The position numbers and the translations under genes are program-made. Shown piece by piece: positions 1-12,583 of a stretch of 64,000 nucleotides of DNA. The stretch's first letter is position 1, and each line of letters opens with the position of its first letter. Below the pieces are notes generated by a model. The model was not told the DNA's origin and did no database searches. It worked only from the letters and a program-made list of their open reading frames with translations. Source of the DNA: Cynocephalus volans (Eukaryota; Chordata; Mammalia; Dermoptera; Cynocephalidae); the NCBI RefSeq assembly GCF_027409185.1, contig NC_084469.1, positions 35,276,793-35,340,792 of the forward strand. Reading direction: 5' to 3'.

Positions 1-156
1 GGCCGGCATCCGCGGGCTGGGCGAAGGACGAAGGACGGGCATGAGCCAGGCGGGCCCCCGCACCCCTTCTCCCGCCCGAAGCACCGACGACCTGGGCCCT
101 GCCTTCCCGCCCCACCCCCGTTCCCCTACCCTGAGGCCACCGCCCCCTCCCCGCAG

Positions 157-250
157 GGCCAGCAACCACGGCATCAGCCTGCAGGAAATCCCCCCCGAGC
201 GGCGCCGGAAGCTGGAGAAGGCGAGGCCTGGCCAGTTCCAGGGGCAGTGA
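157..250 (+). CDS. GUCY2D: GUCY2D, last coding exon (partial gene)
   Basis: This is the final coding exon of retinal membrane guanylate cyclase 1, which makes cGMP in photoreceptor outer segments during recovery from light. An intron end (ccccgcag, to 156) is followed by a frame giving [19 protein letters not shown] and ending in RPGQFQGQ and TGA at 248-250. I recognise this as the C-terminal tail after the cyclase domain; the human tail ends almost the same way. The exon starts in phase 1, so the first G completes a codon from the previous exon, which lies outside the window, as do the kinase-homology and catalytic domains. Positions 1-156 are the end of the preceding intron. No lesion is seen in the part present. 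Confidence 0.88.
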
Positions 251-1842
251 GGCCCGGCCCAGGACAGGTGCTGCCCCCCTGGCTCCCACACCCAGCTGTC
301 GTCTCCCCTCAGACTGGGGCCACACATCTCTGGGGGATGCTTCCTAGGGGACAGACGCCTTTTCGCCAGCCTGAGGGCCTAAGCTCTGCCTGCAGAACGT
401 CCCCCCAGGTCCAGGTGTTCCTGTCCCTCTCTGACTTAGTGAGCCCAGGCTGGATCCTAAACCCAGGGATTTTCTTTGGGAGGAAATTTGGTTTTCCTTT
501 GGTAGGATTCTGGTTCAGTAGGTCTGGAGTGGTCCAGGAATCCAAGCCTAAGAACCTCTGTAATCGTGACCTGTGACTTCTCCCCTGACCCCACCCCTTC
601 CCCAGAGCGTAAACCAGTGCCCCCCACCCCCAGCCTCACAGGCGGTGCACTGCACAAGAGACAGAACCTTAGGGGGCATCATTCACCAAAGGACAATGTG
701 AAAGTTGCCCCTGGAGTTCCGTCAGAGTAGAAGCCCTGGCCACTGCACCCTCCTAAACAAAACGGATCCACGATCCACCCCTTCCTAGGAGAACCCCAAG
801 ACACCTTCCTTTAACTTCCCTTTGAGACACTCCTCTTTCCCTCAGGATTATTCTGGAACGTCCTTTTCCTGAAAGTTGCTGCTATAGGTGACTGAAAGTC
901 TGGCTAATGCCGGTGGCTTCTGTCCAGCCCCGCCTCAAAGGATTTCTGGGCCTTTACAAGAGCTGGTTGCAAACCAGCCATGTGACCTTGGGAAAGTCTC
1001 ATGCACTCTCAAGCTTGGGTTCCCCTCAATGGCGAAGTGAGGGGTGACCTAAGTGGTTTCTACAGTCGCTGTGGCCAGGAAAGCTGGGCTTTGGAAGGGC
1101 TGGCCTTGCGATATGTGACTCTGCAGCATGAAGATGTTGCAGAGGATGTTGGTGTGGGCGATTCTCCACTTTCCAGGGCCTTGCCGGGCCCCAAGAAGGA
1201 AGATCTGGGATTGGATGCCCCAGAGGAGGTGGAGGCCTTGTGTTCCACCAGAGCAGGGGTTGTCATGTGGCCTGAGGAAGCAAGGGATCTATTTAGCCTC
1301 CAGCCTTGTGCCTGTCTCTGTCCCCAACCTTCTCTTGTGGGCAAAACCAGGTCACCTGCCCAAGTGCAGAGAAAAGCTTGCTTCATGGCTTTGGGTAAAG
1401 TAAAGTATACTTAAAGTAAAGTATACTGCAGCAAACCTTGACTAACCAGAACATCCAAGGAATAGTAGTATTTTCTGTTTAACTGGGTGCTGCCTAGCAG
1501 GCAGTTGGATAGATAATCCTCTCTGCTTAGATCTTTGCAACAAGCGGTAAACACCCTGTCCTGGCAGGTCCCCAGGTGAAGTTTCCTTTGTGGAACTCAA
1601 TGTTCCGGAGCCTGGGTTTTGTCATGTTTGACTCTTGGTGTCTTTTGTTGTTGCTACAGACCCCGGAAGAAGTTAGCAGTAGCTGCAGCTACCCAGGCTG
1701 CCACCCCAGGTAGTGAGTGTCCAGTCCCTGGAGGTATGCAAGCAGAACTAGGAACACCATTGACCAGGAATATGACAATCAGAGGAAATCCTAGGCAGAA
1801 GGATGAACTAAATCCTCATTGTATAAAGTGTGGTTAGAGGAT

Positions 1843-2090
1843 CAGCAGCGTCAACGTCACTTGGGAACTTACTAGAAATGCAGAATCTCAGGCTCTATAC
1901 TAGACCCACCAAATCAGAATCTGCATCTCTCTCTCTCTTTATTTTTTGGCAGCTGGCCGGTTTGGGGATCTGAACCCTTGACCTTGGTGTTATAACACTG
2001 TGCTCTAACCAACTGAGCTAACCGGCCAGCCCAGAATCTGCGTTTCTAAGTTCCCTTAAAATATTTATGTGCATATTAAAGTTACTGAAT
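1843..2090. repeat. MER5A-like hAT-Charlie fragment, split by a SINE
   Basis: The sequence has the typical MER5 wording (protein-free, with phrases such as tagaaatgcagaatctcagg and a TTTCTAAG stretch). It is interrupted at 1927-2031 by a tRNA-Ile SINE. The SINE is flanked by a repeated cagaatctgc (1915-1924 and 2032-2041), a target-site duplication. Confidence 0.65.
1927..2031 (-). repeat. tRNA-Ile-derived SINE, monomer
   Basis: Read on the minus strand it begins with GGCCGGTTAGCTCAGTTGG, almost identical to the 5' half of tRNA-Ile (A box). It then has a B-box-like GGGTTCAGATCCCC, and it ends in a short A-rich tail on that strand. It is flanked by a ~10-bp target-site duplication inside a MER5A element. 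Confidence 0.85.
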
Positions 2091-2711
2091 CATAGAACTA
2101 AATGATCCAAGGATCTCTTATATCTCATAATCTCTAAGATTTCATAAAAAACAGGCTAGACATCACACTTGTTTTGCTTGGTCTACAGGGTGTTTTTGTT
2201 TTGAGCTAACATTGAAAAATCAAGAGATATCATATTTTTAAAATGTTTATTAAATTTCCCTCTTCTCTTGAAATCAAAAGCCCCACATGGGGTGTGCATC
2301 ACCACTCAGCACTGTTCTGCTGGAGCTAAAGAGTGACAGTCCCCATTATCCAGGACTTCATGCTTCAGTTCTCGTGTTCCCCACTATTCCCCATGGACTC
2401 CAAGATACCAGGATTTTCTGAACAGCCCTTAAGGCACTTGCAGACGTGGAGTTTAGGACTCCTAGAGTAGCAGGTATTAGGATTATAGGTGCTCCTGGAG
2501 GTTGCTTTGCCTTTTTTTTTTTTTTAGCTGATTTGTGAATTCTGCAAGCTTAGTGGTTTTACCCTCCTTTCTAAAGAAAGAATGTATAAGAAATCTAAAA
2601 TCCACCACTTGTAGGTTCTGGTTACCTAAGGTGGTGCTGCTACAGTGAGTAATTTAGTGCAATTTAAAAAGCCTTTTAACTGCATTCAAAGACGATGAAT
2701 TAAAGATTTAA

Positions 2712-2735
2712 ACACACACACACACACACACACAT
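2712..2735. repeat. (CA)n microsatellite
   Basis: A pure CA run of about 12 units, no other content. Confidence 0.9.
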
Positions 2736-3945
2736 TTTTAAAAATGATTTACATTTTCAAATATCTCCCTTAAGATTTTCTCTGTACTTCGGTCCCAGAC
2801 ATTGAAGGGCAGATTCTGCATTGCTGGCCTTGGACCTGACAGTGTGGATGTAGCTCTCAATCTTCTGCCTCTTCCCTCCCTACCTGACCCCACTTTCCTA
2901 CCCCTGCCCTCCCTACCTCCCTCCTTCCCTTCCCACCTGCAAGAGGCCTGGAGTAGTGAATGCTGTGTGATTTTGGGGGCCTCAGGGAAGAGTTGATCCA
3001 GGGTTAGGTGTGGGAGGATTAGCTCGGGCAGGCTTGGGCAGGGCACCTCCCAGAAGAGGAGAAAGAGGAGCTGGGCCCAAACCCAGCTTGGGGTAGAGGT
3101 GGCGTAGGCAGGACTGAGCAGGTCCCTTCCCACCTGTGACTCAGCTTCATTCCCAGGCCAGTGAAGGAGAGCCCTGTCCTCCCCAGCTAGGAGAACTCGG
3201 GGACCCCCATCCCAGAGCTCACAGAGCTAGTGGGAGAAGAAAAAAGGTCAAAGGTTAAGCCTCAGTCTCCTCTGTGCCCCCCAGTCCCCTTCATCAGTGT
3301 CCATGTCTCCCTCTCTGACCCTTGTCTCCTCTCTGTCCCCAGTGTCCCTTTTCTGCCCGGCAGTTTCTCCCTGCTTTTCTCTGCAGTTTCCCCTATCTCT
3401 GTGGAAATGGAAACTTTCTTCCTGGGCCCAGGCAGTTATCCAATCTTAGAGCCATGACTCAAGTCCCCCACCCTGTTGTTCTGGGACCCAGGCACCTCCA
3501 GCCCATGAGAGCACCTGGCTTGGTCACTGGGCATTCCCCACCTTCAGATGTGTTTACGCTACCTCTGCCAGCTGGCTTGTGCCAGGAGCTCACACTCGGG
3601 GCTGTCCTCACCTTTGGGATGGCTCTGTAGCTGGGACTAGTAATGGCCAAAGCAGGGACCTCTGATGCTGCTGCTTTGATCCCATAGCAGAGACTTCACA
3701 GCGTGTCCCAGGGCTCACCTGGCGCCTTCTCTTTGTGCTGCTCCTCAGGGTCTGGGCCCTGCACCCCATCCCTATCTGCAGTGGACCCCAGGTACCCCTC
3801 TTTGGGGAGGCGGGGTGAGCTGCTCTTTGGCAGGGATTTGTGACACTGCATTGCTGGGCTGTGTTCACCAGGATCTTCTGGACCTTGCACCGTGGACACC
3901 AGGACGTGTGCTGTGGTGTTTGGGTCCTGGGAGGGTGGGGGCTGA

Positions 3946-3951
3946 AATAAA
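3946..3951 (+). promoter_or_regulatory. candidate GUCY2D polyadenylation signal
   Basis: A canonical AATAAA is followed within 30 bases by GT- and T-rich sequence. Assignment to GUCY2D is by position only. Confidence 0.4.
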
Positions 3952-6900
3952 GGTGTGCTTTCTTCCATTTCATGGTGTGTGGTCCTTCTGGCCTGGAGGG
4001 GTAGTCTGGACACCCCCATCCCTGGAATACTCAAACCTGGCATTGCCAGGAAGGATTTCAGATAGAGATGAACCCTAGAGATGACCTGGGCGGTGGGAGG
4101 TGAGCTGGGACCAACAGCCTCCAGGAATTCCTCTGCTCAAGGGAGTCTGCTCTGAGAGGACCAAGTGGGAATGCCTCAGGCTTCTGGAAAAGACCAGAGA
4201 CTTTGAGGCTCTGGAAGTGAGTGATGTGGCTTCATCCCTTGATTGTAGGCAGGAGAGAGGAAGGAAGAGGCAGGCAGAGCTTGTCTCTGGCCATGACCCA
4301 TGACCCATGGAAGCCAGAGTCCAAGACTGAAGGAACAGGGCCCCAAGTACAGGAACAGGGAGAAGTTAAGGTCCACTGGTCTTTGGGCAGGACCTTGCCA
4401 ACATCCCACACTCCACCTCCAACCCCTCAAGAGCTTGCCGCTGGGGCATTCAAACAGGACAGACTACCCCAAAGCCACCAATGGGTGGGTAACACATACA
4501 TCTTGGAGCCCAGCTGGTCCCATCGCAGGCCCAATGTTTCTGACACGATGACTTGTAATGGACACATGGGCTGTTCTGCTCTCCTAGCATCCATCCCGCT
4601 GGATGGGAGGTAGCCACCTGTGGCCCACTGTTAGTCCTTATGGAACTGGGTAGAAGTGATCCTCAACTTTCTCCTCCAGTACAACCAAATCATCCCATCT
4701 CTGTGACCACAGGGATTGCTTCAAGGACAGGGCAGGTGACCTGGGCCAGGCAAATGAAGCTCAGTGCTGAGACATTGCTCAAAGGCATGGGAAGAAGTTG
4801 TCTCTTTTCTCTGGGGTTGCTGAAAGGTTGTGATGTTAAGTTGTCTTGCCACCACAAAGACAGGGAGCAGAACCGGCAGATGGAGAAAGACTAAATCTTC
4901 ACTGGGCCTAAAGCCAGATCCAGCTGTTTAAGCGGCATAGGCCAGCAAATTATTTTCTTTGCTTAAGCCAGATCGAATTGGGTTTTCTGTTCTTTGCAGC
5001 CAAAAGTGTCCTGACAGATACTCCCCAAAAGGATTATGGAATGTAGTGAGAGTTAGACTGGTTTAACAGGAGAGAAGAGAGGAAAATCCTGGCTTGGGAG
5101 GCAGGAGGAGAGTGAAGGATGAATAACCAAGAGAGACAGTCACCAAGCCCTGACACCAATGACAGTCAGCTAGTATAATTCATGGTATGACTGTTCCATT
5201 TACAGGGAACCTAACCCGGGAAAGGTTAGGACCTGGGGTGAGAGAATGAGCACAGCCATGTATCTTTGTCAGGACTCATCCTGGCTTGTCACTAACAAGT
5301 TAGAGGAACAGTTCAGGTCCTGCATGGCAGAAAATGGAGCAAACAAGAAAGCGGCGTGGCCTGCTGAGTTCAGGACAGCACTGATGAGGACAGCTTTATG
5401 AGTTAAGTGACTAGACTTTGGCAGGGAGGTCAGGTGGGGACAGATGGCTCTCCCTGCTCCCAGAGCAGGGAAGGGAGTAGGGGAACTGGGGAGAAGGCTA
5501 GCTGTGATGTCTGGGAAGCCCAGGCTCCTGCCGGGTGGCTGACTTCTCAGCTTGGAGACCTGCCCATCCACACTAAAGCCATTTTGTCACCTCCACCAGG
5601 GATCTTCCAACTCACCACCCACCCTGAGCCTGAGTCTCTGGCCCTGGACCCAAAGAAGGGTATGTCATCCAGGCATCTATCCCCTCTGCTCACATGAAAC
5701 ATTGACCCCACCGTTTCAAAAGCACATCCCCATACACCATCTCTAATCCTCACTCAACCCATTCTACACACAGGAAGACTGAGGCTCCCAGCAGAAATGG
5801 CTTGTCGAAGGCCACGCGTGGGGCAAATGTTGGGATGAAGAAGCAAATCCGGGAGGTCCAACTCTGGGCCTCAGGTGCCACTATGGGCCATGCTGGACAC
5901 GTGTGGCTGAGGGCAGCCGGGCTGTGTCCTCTTCTTTCCAGAGTACGACTTAGACTCCTGATCAATGTCTGTGTGATTATTGAAAGCTTTGACTTGGTAG
6001 GATGTGAACTTGAACACATTTTACATTTCTCCAATCACTGCCTTCAAAAGTCTATTTCAGATGAAAACTCCAATCTCTGACCTGCCTGAAACATCCACTG
6101 CCCACCTGGCCTGTGTGACCGGGGACCTGAGGAGGACGTTTGTATCTGCTCCTTCACTCCTCCCCCCACTCTGGCTCCTTGGTCAGCACAGGAGGGACTT
6201 GGGGGCATCATTTGATCCTTGTACCCCTGCCCCCTCACTCGAAGAGTGTCCCATGGCTGCAGTCACCCAACTTCAGCTTGCCCTCTGACCTCCATCCTTC
6301 AGGAGGAGCTGCAGGAACTGTCCTCCCCTCCCCCATCTCAGGCCACAGGGGACTGGGCTGGGAGCCACCACTGTCTTCTTCTCAGGCCCCCTGCACTGTA
6401 ACTCCCACTTACTATGTTCTGCAGCCTCGCTCCACCCAGCCAGCAATGACAGGCCCAGCTGCCACTGTTGAAGGCCCCTCGTCCCCGATAGATGAATCTT
6501 CTAGTCATCACTTGGTGTTTGCTGTGGGGAAGGCAGACTTCAGCCCAGATGCTGCTTCTCACCAACTCCTCCCCTCTCCCCCACCTCCTCCAGTCCTCAA
6601 CTGGGTGGCCTGGGAAGTGGGAATTGGGAGGACAGAGTATGGCAGAGCCAGATCCACAAACTCTTGGAAGCCCTTGGGATGGGGGTGCAGGTGGGGACAG
6701 CTGGGCCGTTGTTGGTTTCTCTCTTTAGAATATGGTGTGCATAGCACTTAATAGTCTTAGCTGTGGGCCCTAGTTCTGATTTTGTGGCCACAGGAAAAGT
6801 CGTACTCAACCCCTGATTACAGCAGAATTAATATATGCATTTTATGAATGGGTTACCCAATCAGCATGTGCTGTTACCACACACCACTTTTAAATGCCAA

Positions 6901-8090
6901 ACAAGATTTTCTTCTATTTCATACTATAAAACCCTCGTGATTTTTTCATCTTTATGAAACGTTGGTCCTTATGATTAAAATATGCTCATGACTGCGAGTT
7001 CAACAGGAGGCTTTCCCTTCTAGTCCACCACCTCGTTCAAACCACCAAGCCAAGCAAATAAATGTCTGTAACCACCCATTGCATGGCATTGCCTCACTGC
7101 CGTTCCCTTTATCACCTGCCAGTGCAGCACCTCCTAGGTCACTCTCCCAGTCCCGACCACCCACTCCCAAGCCTTGTCATCCATCAGGACATCCCTGTCA
7201 CTCCCATCCACATGCTATCTGATTTGGGGTCACATGGGTTCTCAGGTACGGCACTGGCGGGTCCCCCACCTTGGTCCCTGGGGTCACCTGCCCCAGGGCT
7301 TAGCCTTTATCCCAGGATGGATGGACACCCTAGAGCTCCCACCGCTCTCCACCAGAGCAGGGCCACAGAGGTGGTGGAAATGAGACCTGAGGGACTACCT
7401 AATGGCATTGAGGGCCTACAGCGAAAGGCTCCAGACAAACTTCATCAGAACCTGAAAGGAGGGACCAGGACTGAGCACTTTATCCTCAACACTGCTAGCA
7501 AATGATGGACGCCTTCCTGGCCCTCGGAGAACAGGTGCAGAGCCAGTCTCCATCGTGGTGTATTCCCTGGGCCCTGGTGCCTGAGTCCCGGGCGACACCG
7601 TGCACACTGAGGGGGCTGAACTGGATGATCTTGGGTTATCCCGAGGCCAGAGCTGGTCCCAGAAACTGGTCCTTCCAGAGAAGACCAGAGGACATGCCCT
7701 GTGATGACACAGCTTTACAAGATGTTCCTTCAGGAGCCAGAAGGAGGCGGGGCTCATGGACGCCGTGCTTCTTTTTCGAAGAAGGGAGAGATCTGAGCCC
7801 ATCAATATGCGGAAGGGAAGGAACCAGAGTTGAGAGGGAGACACTGGACAGGGTGACCAGAGAAGGAGGCTTCTTGTGTCCAGTGGGGATAGATCTGGAA
7901 ATAGGAGGAGGATTACCATGGATGGAGGGAGGGGAAGCCCTTGTAAGAGGATTAGAGTGGGACAGCTTGGGCCTGGGAGTAGGTACTTTGTAAGCCAGGT
8001 AGCTGCGGATTCTGGGACTTTCCATTGGAGGTTTCTGTTTTCTCAGTAAAGTGGGCAGTAGGGCATCTTCCAAGTGTATGGGGAGGGGAA
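3952..8090. other. intergenic, no gene seen
   Basis: I see no exon with a recognisable protein. The open frames on both strands are short, low-complexity and lack supported splice sites. About 4670-5020 and 5735-5860 look like old interspersed repeats; the second resembles an antisense MIR. Confidence 0.5.
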
Positions 8091-8094
8091 GGAA

Positions 8095-8600
8095 GGAGCT
8101 TGTTTTATTGGGCGCTTGCTGTGTGCTAGAAACTGTGCACTTTACCTGAGGAAGCTCATTTCGTACTCTCAGCAACCTCATGAGTCGGGTACAGTGAGCT
8201 CCCCATGTCCGTGGGTTCCACACTGGCAGATTCAACTGACTACAAACAGAAAATATTCTGAAAAAAAAATAATAATAACAGTACCATAATTTTAAAAAAT
8301 ACAATAAAAAACAATAGAGTGTAACAACTATTGCATAGCATTTGTATTGTATTAGGTATTATAAGTAATCTGGAGATGGTTTAAAGTATACAGCAGGATG
8401 TGTAGGTTACATATAAATACTGCACGATTTTGTATCAGGGACTTGAGCATCTGTGGGTTTTGGTGGCCACAGGGGCCCTGGGACAAACCCCCCGTAGATA
8501 CTGAGGGACGGCTATCACAGCTCCATTTTACAGATGATAACATTGAGGCTCATAAAGGTCGTATGACATGCCTAGGATCACTAAATGAGCATCAGGACGA
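8095..8600 (-). repeat. MIR SINE, interrupted by a MER2 element
   Basis: The left part (about 8095-8190) matches the MIR core in reverse orientation (attgggcgcttgctgtgtgc). The right part (8515-8600) continues it with ccattttacagatgataac. The two halves are separated by a Tigger-type insertion at a TA. Confidence 0.7.
8192..8512. mobile_element. MER2 (Tigger-type, pogo superfamily) non-autonomous DNA transposon
   Basis: About 321 bp flanked by TA on both sides (8190-8191 and 8513-8514). One end carries the MER2 wording gtccgtgggttccacactgg. The other end carries ggacttgagcatctgtgg in reverse. No transposase is present. Confidence 0.75.
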
Positions 8601-9796
8601 TAATTTTCCCCAGGTCTTAAACTCCACCTGTTAATAAAGAGGCATGAACTGATGGTGCCAAGTCCCTGAGGAAATGGAAGTAGCTTTGGACAGCAGCAGG
8701 CAAACCTCTTCCTCTGAGGCAGGAGGAGGAGAGGCAGAGTCCACAAGTTTTTAGTGGGAAGAAAAGGCTGCCAAAGAGCTTCCTTTCTGGTGTCCTCAGT
8801 GTCGTCAGGGACGAGGATAGCCAGGTGTCTGCCATTAGCAAGATGTGTGGGTGTGAAGTTGGGTGAGGATCTGGCGAGGCTGGGGCATCAGAGAGGAAGG
8901 GGGGTATCTGTGGAATCCCAGATCTCTTAGGTCTTCAGCCTCCTGGGGTCCAGAAGCCCTGGGTGTGGGGATGCTGAAAAAAAGGGCCAGACTCTGGTGT
9001 CAGGCACTTGCAGACCTCAAGGATGCAGTGTGCCGCACTAGAGGGCACTTAGAAACCAAATAGCACAAGGACAGGAAGAGACGCCACAGGGCTGGGGGAG
9101 TCAACAGAGTTCAGGGAAGGTGGAGGTGGGCCAGAGGCCAGGGCCTACCAGAAGTGCTAGGGCCTGCTCAACCATCGCTGGGGGCGAGGGCCTCTTCCTC
9201 CCCACCAGGGAAGACTCCCAATGCTCGCCAAAGCTCACTAGAGGAACCAGCAGTTCACCCAGCGCTGGGAGTCCTTATGTGGCAGAGGCCCCATGGTTCT
9301 TATTTTCTCTAGCGTGACTGGTTCAGCAGCCCCAATGCAAGGGCCAGGATGGTTAATGGGGATCAACCAGGGACATCTGGGCAAGACAAGGGTGCAGGAG
9401 GATTTAGGGTGTTGGAGAGAGAGGGGTGAAATGCTTAGACACTAACTTGTTTAAAACCCACCTCTTGTGCGAACGCTTCTGTGAATTACGCAGGGAATAT
9501 TTATTATTTGGCGTTTTCTGTTGCCCAGAAATGATCTCCCTACCGCTTCTGAGAAATCCGCACTACCCCACAGCTCATCAGCATCGTCAGCATGGCTGCA
9601 GTGGGCACAGCCAGCCTAGAGTCTTTATGACCCCTCTCTACTGAGCACAGGTAATTGGACCAGGGCTGGGTGCCTGTCCCAAAATGGTTCAGTGAGAGCT
9701 TTTTGCTGGTGAACTTGGACATGGAATGAAGACACTCCAGAACTTTTCTATCTACTCTCTTAGAGAATATATAAACATAATCAACTATGGCAGCGT

Positions 9797-10338
9797 GTAG
9801 TGGATTGAATTATGTCCCCCCCAAACTCACCGAAACTTGAATTGTGTCCCCCAAGTTTTATGTATTAGAAACTTGGCTCCCTCTTGACTGTTAAGGGGGG
9901 TGAGAGATCCTGTCATGGTAATTGAAGGGTGGAGCCTTAAAGAGATGATTGTATTGTAGGACCCTGCAGTAGTGAATGGATTAAAAATGGTCGTCAGCGG
10001 TGTGGTTCTGAGGGTTTATTTATTTATTTAAAAAGATGACTGGTAAGGGGATCTTAACCCTTGACTTGGTGTTGTCAGCACCACGCTCTCCCAAGTGAGC
10101 CACGGGCCGGCTCCTGAGGGTTTTAAAAGAAGAGAATCTGTCTGTCTCTCCCTTGCTCTCTCTCTCTGCTCTCTCTGCTTCCACCACCTTGCGATGTGAG
10201 ACCCTTGGGTCACTGTTGCCACCACCAGATGGACTTGGGACTTCCCAGCCTCAGAAACTGTAAGCGATAAGTTTCATTTTCTTATAAATAGCCAGTTCCA
10301 AGGATTTTGTCATAAGCAACAAAAACAGACTAATACAC
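9797..10338 (+). repeat. solo LTR of MaLR type (THE1/MST/MLT1-like)
   Basis: It begins TGTAGTGGATTGAATTATGT and ends ACAGACTAATACACA, the usual start and end of MaLR LTRs. The family-specific CTCTCTCT-rich segment and the tail ending in aaactgtaagcgataag lie between them. A tRNA SINE is inserted at 10015-10112. No internal retroviral coding sequence is seen next to it. Confidence 0.7.
10015..10112 (-). repeat. tRNA-Ile-derived SINE, right-monomer type
   Basis: Minus-strand reading gives a tRNA-like GGCTCACTTGGGAGAGCGTGG, then accaagtcaagggttaagat and a short A-rich tail. It sits inside a MaLR LTR. Confidence 0.8.
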
Positions 10339-10867
10339 AGCCATTCTCTGCCATGTGAACTAGGAAACAGAAAGAACTGGGAGGGGTGGAGGTGGTTGGA
10401 GAACAGACATGCAAAAAAGATAAATGGAAAGACAGAATTTTCTAAATTCTTATAATACTCCAGTCTCTGCCTCTAGGCTGTCCCTGAAGCCCGGAGGTAT
10501 CCCTGGCCTTGTGTCCTTATAATAACTTCTCCTTTTTGCTCAAGTTCTCTCTAATGAGTGTCTGTTACTTACAAATAAAAGAGTTCTAATTAACCCAGTC
10601 TCCCTAGTCTTTAGAGTACTTCAGTCCTGTCTCCCTTCTGTTATGAATCCCCTGCTGGCCTGGGCCATATCTTACATTAAGGATGACACTAGGATTAAAA
10701 AAAAAAAAAGAAAGTTTATTTCTTTTTGTACAAGTATCTTCAGGTCTTTCCAATTTTACAGTTTATATTTATGCATATAATTCTAGATGATTAAGAAAGG
10801 GATCCATTTTTATAGGTTGAAGAGGTTAAGATGAAAGTGTTTTTCCTTTTGTCATACGGGGTTTTTT

Positions 10868-11037
10868 TTGTTTGTTTTTTTAAAGATGACCGGTAAGGGG
10901 ATCTTAACCCTTGACTTGGTGTTGTCAGCACCACACTCTCCAAAGTGAGCAAACTGGCCATCTCTATATAGGGATCCGAACACACAGCTTTGGTGTTATC
11001 AGCACCGCACTCTCCCAACTCAGCCATGGGCAGGCCC
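10868..11037 (-). repeat. tRNA-Ile-derived SINE, dimer
   Basis: Two tRNA-like monomers lie head to tail, joined by ggatccctatatagagatgg (minus strand). The second ends in a poly(A) seen as T-rich sequence at 10860-10880. Confidence 0.85.
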
Positions 11038-12411
11038 TGGTTTTGGTTTTTTAAAAATGTGTTTTTTATTTTTTCTAATTGATAGATAACATATGTATTT
11101 ATAGTATACAGCATGATGTTTTAAAGTATATATACATTGTGGAATGATTAAATATAGCTAATGAGTACATGCTTTACTTCACCCAGTTATCATTTTTGTC
11201 ATGAGAATACTTATCCACCTCTTCGCATTTTTTAAGAATACAGTATGTTGTCATTAACTATAGTCACCATGCTGTATAATAGATCTCTTTGATTTATTCC
11301 TCCCACTCTAGCTGTAATTTCGTATCCTTTGACCAATCTCTGTCCCCACCCCCCGCTCCAACTACCCTAGCCTCTGGTAACCTCCATTCTACACTCTACT
11401 TCTAGGAGATCAACTTTTTAAGATTCCACATATGAGTGAGACGATGTAGCATTTGTCCTTCTGTACCTGGCTTATTTCACTTAACACAATGTCCTCCGGA
11501 TTTCTCCGTGTTGTCACAAATGACAAAATTTCCTTTTTTGTGCTTAAATAGCATTCCATTGTGTATATATACCAAATTTTCTTTATCCATTCATTCGTTG
11601 ATGGACATAGGTTGATTCCATCTCTTAGCTATTGTGAATAGTGCTGCAGTAAACACAGGATTGCAGATATCTGTCCACGTACTGATTTCATTTTCTTTGG
11701 ATTTATATCCAGAAGTGGGATTGCTGGATCATATGGTAGTTCTATTTTTAGTTTTTTGAGGAACCACTGCAGTGTTTTCCAAAACGGAAATATACTAATT
11801 TACATTCCCACCAACAGGGTGCAAAGATTCCCTTTTCTGCACCTTCTGTCCAACACTTGGTACCTTTTGGCTTTCTGGTAATAACCATTCTAACAGGAGG
11901 GAGGTGATATCTCACTGTAGCTTTCATTTGCCTTTTCCTGACGATCAGTGGTGCTGAGCATTTCCACTGGTCTACATGTCTGTTTTTATGCCAGTACCAT
12001 GCTATTTTCGTTACTATAGCTTTGAAGTATAATTTGAAGTCAGGTAGTGTGGTGCCTCCAGCTTTGTTCTTTTTGCTCAAGATTGTTTTGATTATTCAGG
12101 TCTTTTGTGGTTCCATATGAATTTTAGGATTTTTTTTTTCTATTTCTATGAAGAATGTCATTTTTACAGGGATTGAATCTGTAGATCACTTTGTGTGGTA
12201 TGAACATATTAACAATATTAATTCTTCCAGTCTATGAAAACAGGATATCTTTCCATTTATTTGCTTCTTCAATTTCTTTCATCGATGTTTTACAGTTTTC
12301 AGTGTCAGATCTTTTACCTTCTTGGTTAAATTTATTCCTAAAAATTTTATTATATTTTTTGTAGCTATTGTAAATGGGATTGATTTCTTGATTTCTTCTT
12401 CAGATAGTTTG

Positions 12412-12583
12412 CTCTTTTTTTTTTTTTAAAGATGACTGGTAAGGGGATCTTAACCCTTGACTTGGTGTTGTCAGCACCGTGCTCACCCAGTGAGCTAACC
12501 GGCCATCCCTATAATAGGGATCCGAACCCGTGGCCTTGGTGCTATCAGCACCGTACTCTCCCAAGTGAGCCATGGGCCGGCCT
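12412..12583 (-). repeat. tRNA-Ile-derived SINE, dimer, nested in LINE-1
   Basis: The structure is the same as the other dimers: T-run at 12412-12427, right monomer, linker with ggatccctattataggg, left monomer ending at ggccggcc. It interrupts the ORF2 reverse transcriptase region. Confidence 0.85.

Larger units (their letters stand above)
251..3951 (+). other. GUCY2D 3' flank, possibly 3' UTR with a noncoding exon
   Basis: No coding exon is recognisable here. An AATAAA followed by a GT-rich stretch lies at 3946-3951. It is the best poly(A) signal downstream of the GUCY2D stop on this strand. The human gene is, as I recall, described with a final noncoding exon, so 251 to about 3700 may be a 3' UTR intron. 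The splice sites are not certain. The stretch also holds a MER5A fragment interrupted by a SINE (about 1843-2090), a (CA)n run (2712-2735) and a short tandem duplication around 1395-1425. Confidence 0.4.

Noticed and set aside
7502-8304. Overlapping 163- and 222-codon frames on opposite strands
   Set aside because: No recognised domain, and they overlap a MIR/MER2 region. No exon structure.
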